DNA of 64,000 bases from Sphagnum magellanicum (taxonomy: Eukaryota > Streptophyta > Sphagnopsida > Sphagnales > Sphagnaceae), in NCBI GenBank assembly GCA_021904315.1, contig MU273446.1, positions 1 to 64,000 of the forward strand, written 5' to 3'. The translations under genes and the position numbers were made by a program. The notes beneath the pieces were generated by a model. That model was not told the origin of the DNA. It searched no databases and worked only from the letters and a program-made list of their open reading frames with translations. Shown piece by piece: positions 36,719 to 47,600 of the stretch. How positions within the stretch are numbered: the first letter of the stretch is position 1; each line of letters starts with the position of its first letter.

Positions 36719-38866
36719 ACTTGGACGCATTTCCAAATCATTGCCCACATTAGTGCTATCCTCCATGAACTCAACATCCCTACACTTGATGATTTTCTTG
36801 GATTGCACACACATGAGCCTATATGCCTTGGTGCCTTCACAATACCCAAGAAACAAGCATTTTGTGCCCTTTGCATCAAGCTTACCCCTCTTCTCGTCCG
36901 GCACCATGGCATATGCAATGCATCCAAACACACGCATGTGTGAAATGCAAGGCTTTTTCCCACTCCATGCTTCCTCGGGTGTGATGGATGGCAATGCTCT
37001 TGATGGACATCGATTCCTTGTGTAGGCCGCATTCACCACCGCTTCCGCCCAAAGTGACTTATTGAGGTTTTGAGCATGAAGCATGCTCCTGGCCATCTCC
37101 ACAAGGGTGCGGTTTGCACGTTCCGCCACTCCATTTTGTTGAGGCCTATATGGTGTGGAGGTTTGCTTCTCCATGCCGTGTGTCTTCAAGAAGCTCTGGA
37201 ATCCCTTGGAAATGTACTCCCCTCCATTGTCCGACCGAAACACCTTGATCTTGTGTTCTGATTGTGTCTCCACAAGTGCCTTGAATTCCTTGAACTTCTC
37301 GAAGCACTCCCCTTTGGACTTCAACAAGTACACCCATACCTTCCTTGAAAAGTCATCAATGTACGTCACAAAGTACTTTGCACCACCCAAGGATGTGGTC
37401 CTCATGGGGCCACATACATCCGAATGCACAATCTCCAAGGGCTTGGTGGCACGCATCCCTCCATCGCTTGGAAATGGTTTGCGATGTTGTTTTCCCTCAA
37501 TGCACCCTTCACAAAGAAATGAAGATGTAGGGCAGGGCATGTTTCCAAGGTTCATACCACTCACCATGTTTTGGAGCGCATGCACACCTTTGATGTTCAA
37601 ATGACCCAGGCGACGATGCCAAAGCTCCAATGCACCATCAATTGTTGAAGTTTGGGCCATGGTGGCCACATTCATGTCACACACCTTGTTGAAGGTCACT
37701 TGATACAAGTTGCCTTCACGTAGTGCTATTGTAATCACCTCTCCATCAAACGCCCTCACAATGCATTCATTCATGTTGAATTGCACTTTGCACCCACTTG
37801 ACAAGATTTTGCTCACGGAAAGCAAGTTGGCATGCAATTTTGGCACATGGAGCACGTCCTTGATCCTAATCCTCTTGGTTCGCCCTTTCACCATCACTTC
37901 CACAAGGATGGACCCCATTCCAATTGCCTCAACAATGCTATCATCACCCATATGCACATTGCGTTTTGGAATTACCTCATACGTGTCAAATGCGGCTCTA
38001 TGAGGGGTCATATGCTTGGTGGCTCCCGAGTCCATGATCCACTTGCATATGGCCGTGCAATTGTCTCCATCCTTTGTTGCAAAGGCATAGTCATCATTGT
38101 CCTTGGCTTTGTTGGCACTCTCCTTCTCTTTGTTGTTGTTCTTGGCCTTGAAGCAAAATCGTGCAATGTGGCCTGGTTTGCCGCAATAGTAACATGTCTT
38201 GGTGTCTTTGCGTGTGGATGAGGTCCCTCCTCTTCCTTGCATTGACACCATCGCCGCATCCTCACCTTGCGGCTCCTTCTCCTTCCGCTTGGACACTTCA
38301 TGCATCAATCGTGCGGTCACAAATTCCATGGTGAGGTTTTGCATGGGCAAGGTCTCCAAGGCGGTGATTAGGTATTCGTAGGAGGGTGGCAAGCTCTCAA
38401 GCAAGGTCATCACAACATCTTCATCCCTCACGGGCACCTCCAAGCAAGCAAGTTGATCCGCAAGTGCCTTGACCTTGTTGATGTGCTCTAGAAGGTCCTC
38501 TCCTTCTTGCATCTTGCACGTGAAGAACTTGCGGCGAATGAAGAGGATGTTAGACAAGCTCCGCGTCTCATGGATGTTGCAAAGTGTGTTCCATGCCTCC
38601 GCTGGTCCCTTGCACCTCTTGATGTGGTGAAGTTGACTATCCACCAAGTTGATGCCAATGATGGACATGGCCTTCTTTGCGCGTCGTTGGTACTCCTTGA
38701 TGACTTTGGGGTCCGCATTGGATGGTGGAGCCTCCTCAGACCCGTCAACAATCTCCCAAAGGTCCATGGAGGCCAACACCATCTCCATCTTGAACTTCCA
38801 AAGGTTGAAGTTCTCCCCATTGAACTTGTCAATGACTCTAGTGCTCTCTCCCTCAAAGGATGCCAT
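36719..38866 (-). CDS. E2 copia gag-protease-integrase, truncated
   Basis: Start ATG is at 38866 ('MASFEGES'); an upstream GTG at 38896 extends the frame by ten codons. Visible in order are gag, the zinc knuckle 'CYYCGKPGHIARFC', protease 'DSGATKHMT', the integrase zinc domain and core ('HSDVCGPM', 'SDNGGEY', 'GVAERANRT') and the integrase C-terminal part with 'RVFGCIAYAM'. At 36719 the frame runs into reversed D1 LTR and stops at 36683, adding about a dozen foreign codons. Without RT it cannot replicate by itself, though no stop lies within the remaining frame. Confidence 0.92.
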
Positions 38867-39099
38867 GTTGCACTCAAATCCGACTTCTCTACCCACTTAT
38901 GCGCTCAAACAAATGCTAATTAGTGCCTAATGTGCACTCTTAGATGCAATTTCCTCAATGCACTATCAAATGTGCTTCAATCACTCAAATGCACACGAAT
39001 GCACCTCACAAACACACTCTGGCCCCTAGAAGACTGAATTGTGCACCAATGCACCTCTAATCACAAAATTCAGGCCTTAATGGCTCCCACTTGCATCAA

Positions 39100-39330
39100 T
39101 GCTTCCTCACACACTCGAAATACACTCAAGCAACTCAAATCAAGTGCTTCCTCACACATTCGAAATGCACTCAACCAACTCAAATCAAGTGCTTCCTCAC
39201 ACACTGGAAATGCACTCAACCAACTCAAACCAAGTGCTTCCTCACACACTCGAAATGCACTCAACCAACTCAAATCAAGTGCTTCCTCACACGCTCGAAA
39301 TGCACTCAGCCAACTCAAATCAAGTGCTCT
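39100..39330 (-). repeat. 45-bp minisatellite in E2 leader, about five copies
   Basis: The unit on the plus strand contains 'AAGTGCTTCCTCACACACTC', 'GAAATGCACTCAACC' and 'AACTCAAATC' and repeats with a few changes. Because 45 is a multiple of three, it keeps a 204-codon antisense frame (39041-39655) open by chance. Confidence 0.92.
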
Positions 39331-39657
39331 ACAAATCAAATGTGCACAAGTACACCTCAATGATTCAAATCAAGACTTACAATGTTGGAATGTGCACACA
39401 TGCACATCTAATGCTTCAAAACACCTCCAAAGAACACCAATCAAGAACTTGTGCACCTCCAAGCTCCAAATGGCTTGCAAAACCTCAAAGCTCCTCCAAA
39501 GCTCTTCAAAAGTCCTCCAAGGCTCCAAAAGCGCCTCCAAAACCCTCCAAAAGAGCAAACTTGCACCTCCAATACACACAAATCCTCAAGATCTCTCTCA
39601 ATGCATACAAGCAATCAGACCTCTAATCATGCAACTTGCATGTGTGGGCCCATAACC

Positions 39658-39975
39658 TATTGAAGTATTGAAGAACAATAGGATCAGAGGAGAGATTGCG
39701 CAATCACAAGCACATAAGACACACAAGTATGTGAACAATGCTTGGAGTGAGATATCCAACTCCCCTCCAGCCTTGCTCTTTATTCCCTTCCATGTACCAC
39801 TACATTGACAAACCATATGGGATAAATCCCTCCTTATTCTAACATGTTCGTGGTACTTACATATTTCAAATCTACCTATGTCTTTGATTACTTGCAACAC
39901 TTAACTACCACATTGTTTGTAATATCTATCACACCATTTCTAATGTTTCTAACATCTACATCATAATCTTCAACA
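39658..39975 (-). repeat. 5' LTR of E2
   Basis: In element orientation it starts TGTTGAAG at 39975 and ends CAATA at 39658 (318 bp). It is followed by the primer site GGTTATGGGCCCA (complement of 39645-39657). It is homologous to the D LTR but lacks part of the first 100 bp and has many substitutions. Confidence 0.88.
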
Positions 39976-40394
39976 ACTTCTTCATATGTAATGTTCACCT
40001 TGATGGAACGTAGTTGGTCTATAAGGGCTTTCACTGTGTTGATGGGCACAAGCATGTTTTCTCCTTCTTGCATTTTGATGATGAAGATCTCCTTCGAAGG
40101 AACAATTTGTTGCAAATGGTTTTAGCTTCATGCACTTCTCACATTGTCACAATATTGAATGTGTGCAAGTTGGGCATTCGTGAGATGTTCAGAAAGCAAT
40201 GCAAAACCTTTGGTCTCTTTTTCGTTGTAATCGGCCCTTACGACTTCTTCATTTGGCAAGGTGCCACTCCCATCAACAAATTTGCAAAGCTCATGTTTGG
40301 AAAGCGTCATGCGCATTTTGAACTTCCAAAGGTGAAAGTTGCCACCATCAAACTTTTCCATGACTTTTTAGGACTCCATTTGAAAAGAAGACAT
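39976..40394 (-). pseudogene. C4 copia gag fragment
   Basis: It reads 'MSSFQMES', a TAA stop, then 'KVMEKFDGGNFHLWKFKMRM' and further gag down to 'DQLRSIKVNITYEE', where E2 begins. At the position of the TGA seen in C1 and C3 this copy has CGA (Arg), the likely ancestral codon. A frameshift lies between the two halves. Confidence 0.85.
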
Positions 40395-40689
40395 TTCGAA
40401 CACAAATGTTACAACAAACACTCTCTCAAAAGATTGAAAGCTTTGGAAGAAAATCTTTGACCCCTCACGTAGACTTGAAAAGAAAAACTTCTATCACTTG
40501 CAAATCTTTTATTACACAAGCTTGAAATTTCACTTGAAACTTGCAACAATGCGAAAAACTTTCTTTGACACACTTGAAACTTCACACTTTCAATAACTCA
40601 AAGAGCTTTCTTCCACACACCTCAAACTTTCAATGAATCGAAGAATTCTCTTTCACACACTTTCACCTTGAAACTTGATATTTTAAAAA

Positions 40690-41005
40690 AAACTTGAAGA
40701 AATCTTTTCCACACCTCTCACTCATTCAGAAATGGACTTCTATTCTCTTTGCATCCTTGCAAACTAAAAGCCTTCCCTCAACATCAAAGACCTTTCTTCC
40801 ACACACTTCAAACTTTCAATGAATTGAAGAAGTCTCTTCCACACACTTTCACCTTGAAACTTTCAAAAAACTTGAAAAACAAGTTTTTCACACTTGAAAG
40901 CTTACAAAAATTTGAAGAAATCTCTTTCATACATCTCATTCACTTCGAAATGGACTTCTACTCTCTTTGGAACGTTGCAAACTAAAAGCCTTCCCTCAAA
41001 AGGAT
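40690..41005 (-). repeat. Direct duplication in C4 leader, period 218 bp
   Basis: The segment around 'AATGGACTTCTATTCTCTTT' at 40731 recurs at 40949, each followed by 'GCAAACTAAAAGCCTTCCC'. The repeat includes the adjoining CTTGAAAC/TTTCAAAA-rich leader sequence. Confidence 0.8.
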
Positions 41006-41095
41006 TCTCCTTTTTTATGTGATACATGCTAAACCTTTAACTATTTCTTATTTCAACACAATGTCCTTTCTCTTGCTTGGTGTGGGCCCATAACC

Positions 41096-41561
41096 TATTG
41101 GAAACAATTTGAAAACAAGCAAGAAATGAAACATTCAAAGTTCATGAAATGGAACAATCGTATTAACTAAAAAGAAATCACAAAGGTTGTATGCTTCAAA
41201 TGTTACAATCACAAAACTATGGCTTGTAACTACTAACAAAGCTTGAAGGTTCTACATGCACTGAAAACCATGAAAGGAAATAATGAAAGACAACTCAAAA
41301 CCACTCCATTATATACTATCTCCTAACCCTAAAGTAACCGCCACTTAACCTTAACCTAGCCGTTGCCAAACCCTAACCCTAGCCACCACTTTAACCTAGC
41401 TGTCACCAAACCCTAACCCTAGCCGTTGCCAAGCGCTAAGTAGTCTCCACTTCTAAACCCTAACCTAACTACTATAAGGTTGTGAATACTATTCATCCTT
41501 TTGATGAATGTTTAACACATTCATCAACATTGGGAATTAGAAACGAATAGTATTTCTAACA
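41096..41561 (-). repeat. 5' LTR of C4
   Basis: 466 bp, starting TGTTAGAAATAC at 41561 and ending CAATA at 41096 in element orientation. It holds a CCCTAAC-rich (telomere-like, minus strand) tract at about 41320-41465 and the nested hairpin near the 41561 end. Confidence 0.92.
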
Positions 41562-42079
41562 AATTCAAGGATTGATGAAACCTACCATGTGTAATGGGCA
41601 CAAAAATAACCAAGTTTACAAGACTTCCTAAACCAATACAAGAATATTTGGCCTAGTTCTAAATCCAAATTATGAAACAAAAAAAAAAGAATAAGAACAA
41701 ACGCACAACATATGTAAGATAAATATCCAACAAAAGTTTATTGCAAGAATCAAACAAGAGCAAAATAAAGCTATGGCAAAAAAATACCCAAAATTGGTGT
41801 TGAATCAACTAAAGGTAATTGAAAGTTTTACTTTTATTTATACTCCTTGGGACCTAACTCAAGGAGGCCTTCATGGAAACTTCGTCCCCATGTGTGGTTC
41901 ATGGCTTATGATTGAACTAAAAGTGAACTAGGAATGACCTAATAATTAATTGAACTAACAATTAACTAAGAGTGAACTAGTAGTGAGCTAAAATGTGATG
42001 TTGATGATGATGCTAACAATGATGTTAGCAATGTCATTTGTGACACCATGGGTGAAAATAAAATATTAAAAACAATTAA
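41562..42079. other. Spacer without recognised feature
   Basis: AT-rich DNA between two C-family pieces. It has a short 'ATGATG..GATGATGCTAACAATGATG' simple-sequence stretch around 41996-42025 and no coding pattern. Confidence 0.35.
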
Positions 42080-42760
42080 AAAATAAGTAAGGTTTGAAAC
42101 ATGAAAGTTAATAATAATAAAAAAAGGTTCAATTGTATTGAAATTAAAAGTAAATCACATAGGTTAAAGATGTTACAAACTACAATTATAAAATTATAAC
42201 TTGTAACAAACTAACTCCAAACTTGAAAGTTTCTAGGTGCATTCAAAAACTTGATAAAAGAAAATGAACTTCTCAAAACCATTCCAATATATATTACTTC
42301 TTAACCTGAACCTAGCCACCAATGAATCCTACTAGCCATTGCCTAAACCTAATGTAACTGTTACCTAATCCTAGCCTAGTCACTGCCTAAACCTAATGTA
42401 GCCATTGCCTAACCCTAACCTAGCCATAGCCTAACCCTAATGTTACCATTTCCTAGCCCTAAAACTAACCACTGCCTAACCCCAATGTAACCATTGCCTA
42501 ACCTTAATGTAATCATTACCTAACCTTAGCCACCACCATTCAACTTAACTTAATCACTACAAGGATGTGAATATTATTCATCCTTTTGATGTTCAACATA
42601 TTCATCAACATTGGGGATTAGAAACAAATAGTTATGTTTTTAACAATCCCACTTTATGAATTTTTTCTAATCTAAGCATGATTATCAATTTTTTATGTTG
42701 TTTTTTTACAATGCTTTGGTAAGCACATTTGCCACCATGTCATTTACTTGTGTCATTTCA
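42080..42760 (-). mobile_element. C7: degraded 3' LTR and pol tail of a C-family element
   Basis: The LTR runs from 42645 down to about 42080 (minus), with a diverged telomere-like tract built from CCTAACC/CCTAATG units (42300-42540). To its right, 42646-42760 reads as the 3' end of pol and its purine tract in reverse, alignable with the same region of C6 at 50826-50940. The rest of the element is missing. Divergence is higher than in C3 to C6. Confidence 0.7.
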
Positions 42761-43065
42761 CTATACATGGACTATAGTGGATTGGTGAAGTGGAGTTGTC
42801 TAACTCAAGTTAATGTCTAGTTGATTGGATTAACAAAACTTAAGGTCTAATGGATTTGTCTATCAGACCTATTGGTGGTCTATGAATATTGTGTTTTAAT
42901 GGATTCCATTAAATGTGATCTATGAATGGTTCGCATTTGTGTATACATGTATATGCAATAAAATTAATGGAAACATGTATGGCATGACTACATGTGTATA
43001 GGCTAATAATTGATTATATTATCAATTAGTAATATTCCACTTTGCGTGGTTTAAGATTGTATTGG

Positions 43066-43490
43066 TGTTAGAAATACTATTTGTTTTTAATTTTCAATGT
43101 TGATGAATGTGTTAAACATTCATCAAAATGATGAATAGTATTACATCCGTATAGTAGTTAAATTATGTTGAATAGTGGCAGCTAGGGTTTAAAAGTGGAA
43201 GCTATTTAGGGCTTGGTAGTTAGGATTTGGTGTTGGCTAGGTTAGGACATGGAGATCCATGAAACGGACAGGAAAATTGCATTTTTCAATGGCTAGCTTG
43301 AAGAGGATATTTACATGGAACAACCTCAAGGGTTCGTGCACCAAGGAAATGAACATCTTGTGTGTAAGCTTCACAAGTCCTTGTATGGTTTGAAACAATC
43401 TCCAAGGGCATGGAATCAAAAGTTAGATACGTTTCTCAAAAGCATTGAATATATAAAAAGTGAGGTTGATCCTAGTGTGTATGTTGCACA
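43066..43490 (+). mobile_element. C2 left part: LTR fragment fused to RT fragment
   Basis: 43066-43246 is the first 181 bp of a C LTR. At 43247 it switches to pol codons 'DMEIHE' and continues as RT to 'DPSVYVAQV' at 43490, where C3 is inserted. The RT contains 'LEEDIYMEQPQGF' and 'LYGLKQSPRAW' but also a stop after 'FFNG'. The LTR-to-RT join removes the leader, gag, protease and integrase. Confidence 0.85.
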
Positions 43491-43495
43491 AGTGG
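43491..43495 (+). other. Target-site duplication of C3, left copy
   Basis: AGTGG, repeated at 49109-49113 on the other side of C3. Removing C3 and one copy restores the uninterrupted C2 reading frame across the catalytic part of RT. Confidence 0.95.
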
Positions 43496-43983
43496 TGTTA
43501 GAAATACTATTTGTTTCTAATTCCCAATGTTGATGAATGTGTTAAACATTCATCAAATGGATGAATAGTATTGTCATCCTTCTAGTAGTTAGGTTAGGTT
43601 GAATAGTGGCGGCTAGGGTTTAAAAGTGAAAAGTATTTAGGGCTTGGGGACGGCTAGGGTTAGGGCTTGGTGGCGGCTAGGGTTAGGGTTAGGTGGCGGC
43701 TAGGGTTAGGGTTTGGTGGCGGCTAGGGTTAAGTGGCGGCTACTTTAAGGTTAGGAGATAGTATATATTGGAGTGGTTTTGAGTGGTCTTTCATTCTTTC
43801 CTTTCATGGTTTTTTAGTGCACATAGAACCTTCAAGCTTTGTTAGTTGTTGCAAGCCATAGTTTTGTGATTGTAGCAATTGAAGCATACAACCTTTGTAA
43901 TCTTCTTGTTAGTTAATACAATTGTTCCATTTCATGAACCTTGAAGCTTTCATTTCTTGCTTGTTTTCAAGTTATTTCCAATA
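43496..43983 (+). repeat. 5' LTR of C3
   Basis: 488 bp. It carries the nested hairpin (outer arms 43503-43512/43563-43572, inner arms 43532-43540/43546-43554), the telomere-like minisatellite (about 43648-43742) and a TATA-like 'TAGTATATATTGGAG' near 43758, which probably starts the element's transcript. Confidence 0.95.
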
Positions 43984-43996
43984 GGTTATGGGCCCA
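43984..43996 (+). other. Primer-binding site of C3, anticodon-arm type
   Basis: GGTTATGGGCCCA begins directly after the LTR, the same as in D1, D2, E2, C4 and C5. It matches the anticodon arm of initiator tRNA-Met. Confidence 0.8.
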
Positions 43997-44159
43997 CACC
44001 AAGCAAGAGAAAGGACATTGTGTTAGAACAAGAAGTAGTGAAAGGTTTTGAGCTTGTATTACATAGGAAAAAGGAGAGAATCCTTTTGAGAGAAGGTTTT
44101 TAGTTTGCAAAGTGAGTGGGAGTTCATTTCCAAGTGGTGGCATACAAGGAGCTTGCAAC

Positions 44160-44520
44160 TTTTCCAATTGAGTGGGAGGTGTGGAAGAGACTTCTTCAAA
44201 GTGTTGTAAGTTCTTAAGTGTGGAAGAGTGTTCTTCAAGTGTTTAAGTTTCAAGTTTTAAGTTCAAAAGTGTGAAGGAGAGTTCTTTAAGTTTTTGAAGT
44301 TTTCAACGTTGAAGTTTGAGAAAGTGTGTGGAAGAGAGTTCTTCGAATTGTTGAAAGTTTCAACATTGAAGTTTGATGAGTTAGAGAAGTTTTTCAAGTT
44401 GTTGAAAGGTTTAAGTTTCAAGTGTGTCAAAGAGAGTTTTTTGCCAATCCTACAAGTTTCAAGCCAAATTTCAAGTTTGTGCAAGAAATTTTTCAAGTGT
44501 TTGAGAGTTTCTTGTAAGGG
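44160..44520 (+). repeat. Imperfect repeats in C3 leader
   Basis: Variants of 'GTGTGGAAGAGAGTTCTTC' followed by 'AAGTTT'-rich sequence occur at least four times (near 44182, 44219, 44325 and in weaker form at 44262). The same kind of leader is present in C1 and C4. Confidence 0.65.
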
Positions 44521-44672
44521 TTTTGTTTTGTGACATATAACCATTGAGTGGGAGAGATTTCAAGTGAGGTCTTCAAACATTAGCAAGTTTTTCAACCTTA
44601 AAATTCTCCCACTTGCACTTCATTTGAATACAAAAACATAGAGTGTTTGTTTTAGCATTTGTGTTCAACAAA

Positions 44673-47600
44673 ATGTCATCATTCCAAATGGAGTCTTTGA
44701 AAGTCATGGAAAAGTTTGATGGTGGCAACTTTCACCTTTGGAAGTTCAAGATGCGCATGATGCTTTCTAAGCACGGGCTTTGGAAGTTTGTTGATGGGAG
44801 TGCAACAATTCCTCATGATGAAGATCAAATCACGGATTATAACGAAAAGGCGACCAAGGCATTTGCACTACTTTGTGAACATCTCACGGATGCACAACTT
44901 GCACACATTCAATATTGCGAAAATGTCAAAAGCGCTTGGGAAACACTTTGCGGTGTCCATGAAGCCAAGACCATCGAAAACAAGTTGTTTCTTTGAAGGA
45001 GGTTCTTCACCATCAAAATGCAAGAAGAGGAGGACTTGCTTGCACACATCAACATGGTGAAGGCGCTTGCGGATCAATTACGTTCCATTGAGGTGAACAT
45101 TGAAGATGAGGACGTCTACATGGTACTTCTCATGAGCCTTCCCCCATCTTTTGATAACTTGGTCATGAGTTTGGAGTCCATGTCAACCAAGGATGTTGAC
45201 CTTCAATTCATTGTCGCTCGATTGCTTCATGAGGTCTCCAAAAGAAAAGAAAGTGAAAGTAAAGAGAATGCCGCATTGATTAACAAAACCCATGAGGCAA
45301 ATGAAAAGCTTTGCTTTTATTGTAAAAAACCCGGACATTTTGTGAGGAATTGTTTGAAGAAGAAGAGTGATGAGAAAGAAAAAGCAAACCAAGCTTGTGA
45401 TGATCAAGAACAAATGTTTGTTACCGCCTTGAGTGCTAATGATCATGCGAGAAACGATTGGATCATCGATTCGGGCGCAACGTAACACATGACTTTCCAA
45501 CGAGAGTGGTTCACCACTTACGAATCCATTGTTGCACGAAAGGTGTACATGGGAGATGACACCATTTTGGAGGCCATTGGCAAAGGGAGCATCAAGGCCA
45601 CAATGCAAGTTCGAGGTAAAATGTTGCTTATAACCATCACACAAGTTCTTCATGTTCCGAAAATGAAGAATAGTTTCATTTCCGTTAGCAAACTCATTTC
45701 GGAGGGCTTGAAAGTGGAGTTTGACAAGGATGGTTATAAGGTCCACAATGTCCATGGCACCGTTGTGGCGCAAGCACGAAGGGAGAAGAACTTGTATCTT
45801 CTCAACGTCAATGTTCGAAAGGAGAGTGCGAATGTGGCAAAGTCTTCGAATGAAGGAGCTACGGTTTGGCACCAAAGACTCGGCCACCTCAACATGGCAA
45901 GTCTTAAGAAGTTGGAGAATATGGTCAATGGCATGAATTTGAAAGAAATGCCATTGCACCATGTGTGTGAAGCTTGCATTGAAGGCAAACATCAAAGGAC
46001 ATCTTTTCCTAAAGATGAAGCAAGTAGGGCTTCCAAGCTTTTGGAACTAGTGCATAGCGATGTGTGCGGACCGATGAAGACCACATCTCGTGGTGGAGCA
46101 CGATACTTTGTCACCTTCATCGACGATTTTTCGAGAAAAACTCATGTTTACCTTTTGAAAGCGAAAGGAGAAGTGTTCGACAAATTCAAGGCATACAAGG
46201 CCTTAGTGGAGAATCAAACCGGCATGAAGATCAAAACCTTGCAATCTGACAACGGAGGAGAATTTGTGTCCAAAAAGTTTGATGACTTTTTGCATGAATG
46301 TGGAATCGAATGTCAAACAAGTGCACCTTACACACCACAACAAAATGGAGTTGCGGAACGAGCCAATAGGACCATCATGGAATGCGCGAGAAGCATGATT
46401 CGTGCACATGGACTTGACTTGGAGTTTTGGGCGGAGGCGGTGAACACGGCGGTTTACATCAAGAATCGATGCCCAACTGAAGCTCTTGATTCAAAGACCC
46501 CACAAGAAGCATGGACCGGTGTGAAGCCGGATGTATCTCATTTGAGAGTTTTTGGTTGCAAAGCATTTGCACACATTCCAGATGAAAAGAGAAGCAAATT
46601 AGAGCCCAAATCCATACCTTGTGTGTTTCTAGGGTATTGTGAAGGGACCAAAGCATATCGTTTAATGTGTCTAGAAACCAAAAAGATCATTAAGAGTCGA
46701 GATGTTGTGTTCCTTGAAGGGACGGAAGAAGTAGAAGGTGTTCATGATAAGAGACCCCTTTCAAACCAAATAGAACACCTTGTTGTGGATGAAGTCGATG
46801 AACTTGTGAAGGATGTTAATCCTATATCTTTGAAAGCAAGACCAACGGAAGACGTGGAAGGCGATGAATCTACAACAAACTCCTCTTCGAAAGAAGAATT
46901 TGCTCCATCACATGATGAGGGTTTAAATGAACCACAAGAAGATGGACCAAGAGAAAGGCCCCAAAGACAACGTAAGGAGTGGCCTCGTGATTGGTGGGTC
47001 GCCACCAAAGAGGTGGAACGAGCCACCATGGCATTTTCGGAGGAACCCCAAACCGTGGAAGAGGCGTTGAATGGCGAAGATGCAAAGAAGTGGGAGATTG
47101 CCATGCAAGAAGAATACGACTCTCTTCTTGTTAACAACACTTGGTCCTTGGTGCCACTCCCCACGGGTAGAAAACCCATTTCTTGCAAATGGGTGTTCAA
47201 AATCAAACACGGGGTCAATGGTGAAGTCGAACGGTACAAGGCGAGACTTGTGGCAAGAGGTTTCACCCAAACATTTGGAGTTGACTATAATGAAACCTTT
47301 ACACTCGTTGCAAAGTTTGTGTCAATTCGTTGTATCCTTGCACTAGCGGCCATTGAAGACATGGAGATTCATCAAATGGACGTCAAAACTGCATTTCTCA
47401 ATGGTGACCTTGAAGAGGAGATCTACATGGAGCAACCCAAAGGATTCACACATGAAGGCGAACATCTTGTGTGTAAGCTTCACAAGTCATTATATGGCTT
47501 GAAACAATCTCCAAGGGCTTGGAACCAAAAGCTAGACGCTTTCTTGAAAAGCATCGAGTTTACGAGAAGTGATGCGGACTTTAGTGTGTATGTTGCGCAA

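Larger units (their letters stand above)
36719..39975 (-). mobile_element. E2: copia element related to D, 3' half missing
   Basis: On the minus strand it has a 5' LTR (39975-39658), primer site, leader, and gag through integrase. Then it ends at 36719, where it meets the 3' LTR of D1. RT, RNase H and its own 3' LTR are absent. Its right edge interrupts the gag of C4 at 39976, so E2 inserted into C4 and later lost its distal half. Its protein is close to D1 but its LTR differs clearly, making it a sister subfamily. Confidence 0.92.
39976..41561 (-). mobile_element. C4: 5' part of a copia element, cut by E2
   Basis: Minus strand: 5' LTR (41561-41096), primer site (41095-41083), a long leader, then gag from ATG 40394 to the E2 border at 39976. 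The rest of C4 is not found beyond E2, where D1 now lies. The gag has an early stop (TAA four codons after 'MSSFQMES' region) and a changed frame, so it is a pseudogene. Confidence 0.9.

Noticed and set aside
39100..39330. Regularly spaced repeats resembling a CRISPR array
   Set aside because: The units are directly adjacent with no unique spacers, and the context is a plant retrotransposon leader. It is a minisatellite.
39041..39655. 204-codon plus-strand ORF opposite the E2 leader
   Set aside because: It is kept open by a 45-bp repeat whose length is a multiple of three, lies antisense to a retrotransposon leader and has no domain.
45183..45995. 270-codon minus-strand ORF
   Set aside because: It is the shadow of C3 gag-pol on the opposite strand. 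The plus frame has all copia domains.
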